Shown piece by piece: positions 41,717-44,704 of a stretch of DNA of 44,704 nt. The notes below the pieces were generated by a model that worked only from the letters and a program-made list of their open reading frames with translations, was not told the DNA's origin and did no database searches. Position 1 is the stretch's first letter. The number at the start of each line of letters is the position of its first letter. Position numbers and translations under genes: made by a program. Origin of the DNA: Micrococcus lacusdianchii (GTDB taxonomy: Bacteria; Actinomycetota; Actinomycetes; Actinomycetales; Micrococcaceae); contig NZ_JAKNUW010000016.1 in NCBI RefSeq assembly GCF_023155805.1, forward strand, positions 1 to 44,704, given 5' to 3'.

Positions 41717-42714
41717 GCGCCGCAGTCGAGTGGCAGCCGGACATCCTCGGCGAGGGCTACGAGCAGACGATCTTCGAGCTCGGCCCCGACCCGGACGGTC
41801 AGGGCGAGGTGCACGCGGTGCTGGTGCGGCGCGTCCCCCGGGCGGGCGAGGAGGTGCGGGGAGCCGTGCTGTACGTGCACGGCTTCGCCGACTACTTCTT
41901 CCAGACCGAGCTGGCAGACTTCTTCGCCGCCCGGGGCTTCGCCTTCTACGCCCTGGACCTGCGCAAGAGCGGCCGGGCCCGCGCGGCCGAGCAGCACGGC
42001 CACTACGCCTCGAACCTGCGCCAGTACGACCTCGAGCTCGACCGTGCCGTCAAGGTCATCACCCTGGAGAACCCCAAGAAGCCGCTCCTCGTGGTGGCGC
42101 ACTCCACCGGCGGGCTCATCACCCCCCTCTGGCTCGACCGGCGCCGCCGCGAACGGCGCACCGGCCGGATCGCCGGCCTGGTGCTCAACAGCCCCTGGCT
42201 GGACCTGCAGGGCCGCCCCGCCATGCGCAGCGCCGCCTTCACAGTCGGCCTGCGGGCCCTCGCCCGGGTGAGGCCGTTCCGTCCCGTCACGACGACCGCC
42301 ACCGTGTACGGGCAGTCCCTGCATGTCGGCGACGGCGGGGAGTGGGACTACGACCTGGAGCTGAAGCCCCACGCCGCCTTCCCGGTGACCGCCGGCTGGC
42401 TGAGCGCGATCCGCCGCGGCCATGCCCGCGTCCACCGCGGCGTCGAGGTCGGGGTCCCCACGCTCGTCCTGCACTCCGACCGCAGCCACTTCTCCCGCAC
42501 CCGCTCGGAGGACTCGGACGTCTCCGACGTCGTCCTGGACGTCACACAGATCGCCGCGCGGGCGCCGTCGCTGGGGAAGGACGTCGAGGTCGTCGAGGTC
42601 CCCGGGGCGCGTCACGACGTGTTCCTCTCCCGGGAGGGCGCCCGCCGGGACGCCTACGCGAAGGTCGCCGACTGGCTCGGGCGGCACCCGATGACCGCCG
42701 CGGACCGGGTGTGA
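41713..42714 (+). CDS. alpha/beta hydrolase (S33/lysophospholipase-like)
   Basis: A 333-residue serine hydrolase. The nucleophile elbow is AHSTGG with Ser131, the acid is Asp256 (LHSDRSHF) and the base His301 (GARHDVF). AVLYVHGFADYFFQTELADF is the oxyanion-hole region. The elbow has Ala instead of the first Gly of G-x-S-x-G. Coupled by ATGA to the Baeyer-Villiger enzyme, it would cleave the ester that enzyme forms; this is inference from context, common for such pairs. The stop overlaps a GTG that is the probable original start of the next gene. Confidence 0.92.
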   Translation: MSAAVEWQPDILGEGYEQTIFELGPDPDGQGEVHAVLVRRVPRAGEEVRGAVLYVHGFADYFFQTELADFFAARGFAFYALDLRKSGRARAAEQHGHYASNLRQYDLELDRAVKVITLENPKKPLLVVAHSTGGLITPLWLDRRRRERRTGRIAGLVLNSPWLDLQGRPAMRSAAFTVGLRALARVRPFRPVTTTATVYGQSLHVGDGGEWDYDLELKPHAAFPVTAGWLSAIRRGHARVHRGVEVGVPTLVLHSDRSHFSRTRSEDSDVSDVVLDVTQIAARAPSLGKDVEVVEVPGARHDVFLSREGARRDAYAKVADWLGRHPMTAADRV

Positions 42715-43495
42715 GGGCCGGACGGAGCACGAGCGGGCCGACGACGACGTCGAGGAGCCGGTCGAGAAGACCTACGGAGAGGCCTCCGAGGAGGGGGCCG
42801 ACCGGCTGCACCGCTCGTGGCCGGCCCTGCTGACCGCCGGATTCCTCGGCGGGGTGGAGATCACCATCGGACTGCTGGCGTACCTGCTCGCCCTGCACGA
42901 GACCGGCAGCCACCTGCTGGCGGGCGTGGCGCTCTCAGTGGGGTTCATCGCCCTGTTCCTGGCGCACTCCGAGCTGTTCACCGAGGGGTTCTTCTACCCG
43001 ATCATGGCCATCGTCGACGGCCAGGGCACCTGGCTCGAGCTGCTGCGGCTGTGGGGCGTCACGCTGGCCACGAACCTGCTCGGCGGCTGGGTCACGGTCG
43101 GGCTGATCGCCCTGGCGTTCCCCCAGCTCCACCCGGACCTGGCCGAGACCGCCCACCATTTCCTCGAGATCGGCCTGAGCTGGCAGGGCGCCGCCTTGGC
43201 CCTGCTGGCGGGGACGGCCATCACCCTGATGACCCGGATGCAGGCCGGCGCCGAGGACGCACCCACGAGGGTGGCGGCGGCCGTGGCCGGCGCCGTGGTG
43301 CTCGGCGGCGGCTCGCTGTTCCACTCGGTGCTGGACTCGGTGATCATGTTCGGCGCCATCCACTCCGGGGCCGCGGGCATCGACTACCTCGACTGGTTGG
43401 GGTGGATCTGGTGGGTCATCCCCCTGAACATCCTCGGCGGGCTGCTCCTGACCACGGGGCCGCGCGTGCTGCGCTCGGTGGAGGCGAGGGACTGA
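42711..43495 (+). CDS. formate/nitrite transporter (FNT) family protein, apparent 5' frameshift
   Basis: An FNT-family channel for small monovalent acids, about 261 residues if restored. Six membrane segments are visible, from LLTAGFLGGVEITIGLLAYL to WVIPLNILGGLLLTTGPRVL, with HSELFTEGFFYPIM and FHSVLDSVIMFGAIHSG as characteristic blocks. Coding sequence with family-like content (EEPVEKTYGEASEEGADRLH) extends upstream to 42713 but has no ATG/GTG/TTG in frame. A GTG at 42711, in GTGA overlap with the hydrolase stop, is one base out of frame. A single missing base near 42715 would repair the gene. The first in-frame start, GTG 42854, lies inside the first membrane helix. Confidence 0.75.
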
Positions 43496-43530
43496 GCCGC
43501 TCCCCCGACGACGACGAAGCCCCGCGGGGA

Positions 43531-43672
43531 TCACGCGGCAGGGTCCTCCTGCGGCGTGTTCGGCGCCACCGCCCGACGCCTGTCCAACACCACCGGACCC
43601 CGATCATCGAAACCACCCGTATGCCCGGCCCGCTCCCACGCCCGGTGATGCAGCACCTCGAACAACCCCGAC
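43531..43672 (-). pseudogene. 3' remnant of a gene interrupted by the IS element
   Basis: About 46 codons read in one frame (SGLFEVLHHRAWERAGHTGG to the stop at 43531) with good codon bias. The frame runs straight into the IS end at 43673, where the reading becomes IS sequence. No family recognised with confidence. The 5' part would lie beyond the IS, outside the window. Confidence 0.5.
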
Positions 43673-44704
43673 TGAAGCGCCCTGGGTTTCGTTCCGAGGT
43701 CAGGACGCAACGGGCGCTGAATCCTGATCGTGAGTGTAAGCCGCCTCAACCTCTGCGGGAGTGTGATAGCCAAGGGCCTCATGCAGGCGGGCGGTGTTCC
43801 ACCAGTGCACCCACCCCATGGTGGCCAGCTCCACCGCCTCGGTCGACTCCCACACCCGCTTGGAGTGGATGAGCTCGGCCTTGTAGAGCCCGTTCACGGT
43901 CTCCGCGAGAGCGTTGTCGTAGGAGTCGCCCACGGTGCCCACCGAGGCGCTCACCCCCGCCGTGATGAGCGCATCCGAGTAGGCCAAGCTGACTGCCGCG
44001 GTCCGAGTGGTGGATCAGGCCTTGGCGACCTCGGCTGGCGCCGCTGCTCACGAGGGCGTGCTCCAGGGCGAGCAACGGCAGCCCCGCGGTATGAAGGCTG
44101 CCCGAGACCGCCCATCCCACGATCCGCCGGGAGCAGACGTCGGTGATGAAAGCGACTCAAGCAGAACCCCGAGATCGTGCGCACGTAGGTGATGTCAGCG
44201 ACCCAGAGCTGGTGCGGGCCTTCCGCGGTGAAGCGGCGCTCGACCAGATCTGGGCGGGCATCCGGCTCACCTGTCGGCCTCGTGGTGACCGGCTTACGTC
44301 CGCGCCGCACCCCTTCCACGCCGGCGAGCTTCATCAGTCGGGCGACCTGGTCCCGGCCGATCTCCCACCCGGCGCGGGCCATCGCGTGGTGCATCTTTCG
44401 GACGCCGTAGACGCTGTAGTTCTCCGCATGGATCCGGCGGAGTTCCTCCACGAGGATCTCGTCCCGCAGCGTTCTCGAAGACCTGGGTCGTGTCTTCGCG
44501 GCGCGGTAGCTTACGTCGAGGTGATGAACCCACACTGCGTCGCACGCAGGGTGCGGCAGATGGCCTCGACCCCGAACTGATCGCGGTGTTCATCGATGAA
44601 CGCGATCATCTCGTCGTGGGGCGGCCTGGCTCCGCTGCGAAAAAAGCCGAGGCCTTGCGCAGGATCTCGTTCGCGCGGCGCAGCTCGAGGTTCTCTCTGC
44701 GCAG
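43673..44704 (-). mobile_element. IS3-family insertion sequence, degenerate, right part cut by window edge
   Basis: One end is placed at 43673, where TGAAGCGCCCTGGGTTTCGT has the form of an IS3-family terminal repeat (TG start, CCCTGGGTTT-like core). The transposase reads inward on the minus strand. Other terminal repeat and target duplication lie outside the window. The element is broken by at least three frameshifts (see transposase entry). Confidence 0.8.
43700..44704 (-). pseudogene. IS3-family transposase (orfA end plus orfB), frameshifted
   Basis: DDE integrase-type transposase in pieces. From the window edge: orfA-like leucine-zipper end (ENLELRRANEILRKASAFF), then a run of seven T's where IS3 elements shift frame, then orfB start (EMIAFIDEHRDQFGVEAICR). 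A frame break near 44513 (stop TAA) follows. The next piece is HTH_21 and integrase core (NYSVYGVRKMHHAMARAGWE; first Asp in LWVADITYV), broken near 44155. Then VGWAVSG and the second Asp in HHSDRGSQ, broken near 43990. The last piece has the Glu in NALAETVNGLYKAEL and ends at 43700. All three catalytic residues survive, but no single frame does. Confidence 0.85.

Noticed and set aside
43531-43782. An 83-codon minus-strand frame across the IS end
   Set aside because: Its first half is read out of frame through the IS tip, so it is a junction artefact; only the part beyond 43673 toward 43531 is a real gene tail.
1-44704. CRISPR arrays or clustered defence genes
   Set aside because: No regularly spaced direct repeats and no cas-like, restriction-modification or toxin-antitoxin pairs were seen. 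The only tandem repeat is in infB.

Overview
The window (about 72 % GC by eye) looks like chromosomal DNA of a high-GC Gram-positive in the Micrococcaceae, most likely Micrococcus. This rests on gene order typical of Actinobacteria (rimP-nusA-ylxR-infB; dxr-rseP-ispG-GNAT-proS; M23 peptidase/rpsB-tsf-pyrH-frr-cdsA), frequent GTG/TTG starts, ATGA/GTGA stop-start overlaps, near-total G/C at third codon positions, a LysM/NlpC-P60 wall hydrolase and a DivIVA-motif protein. The species is an inference.

Layout. 1-13482 is almost entirely minus strand: the start of infB, ylxR, nusA, rimP; a TauE/SafE permease; proS; a GNAT protein; ispG; a lipoprotein; rseP; dxr; then an acetate/monocarboxylate symporter with its DUF485 partner. 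13483-14041 is non-coding, with a CRP/GlxR-like palindrome. A TetR regulator and a GNAT gene (+) converge on a branched-chain 2-oxoacid dehydrogenase operon (E1a-E1b-E2, minus), which has a second, perfect CRP-like site at its promoter. A DivIVA-motif protein, cdsA, frr, pyrH, tsf and rpsB follow (minus). An M23 peptidase diverges from rpsB, followed by a GT4 glycosyltransferase, a LysM-LysM-NlpC/P60 hydrolase, a CAT-anticodon tRNA, a second GT4, an EamA permease, a Holin-X-type protein, an aldo-keto reductase, an SDR and glutaminase. From 33.8 kb come a membrane-anchored DUF1524 nuclease with an Excalibur motif, a VUT/YhhQ-type transporter convergent with a nucleoside hydrolase, and a cluster of small genes (cold-shock domain, two-TM protein, GNAT, unknown).

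The most accessory part is 38.8-44.7 kb. A PucR regulator is divergent from an operon of an EthA-like Baeyer-Villiger monooxygenase, an alpha/beta hydrolase and a formate/nitrite-family channel that lacks a usable in-frame start (apparent 1-base deletion). After it lies a decayed IS3-family element inserted in an unidentified gene whose tail survives. No CRISPR array, rRNA operon or prophage was seen.

How the genes work together: the left two thirds hold core translation, isoprenoid, phospholipid and wall functions. Two carbon-catabolic operons (acetate uptake and branched-chain oxoacid oxidation) appear tied together by the same cAMP-receptor-type operator. The monooxygenase-hydrolase-channel operon reads as ketone oxidation to an ester, ester cleavage, and transport of the small acid; this pathway is inferred.
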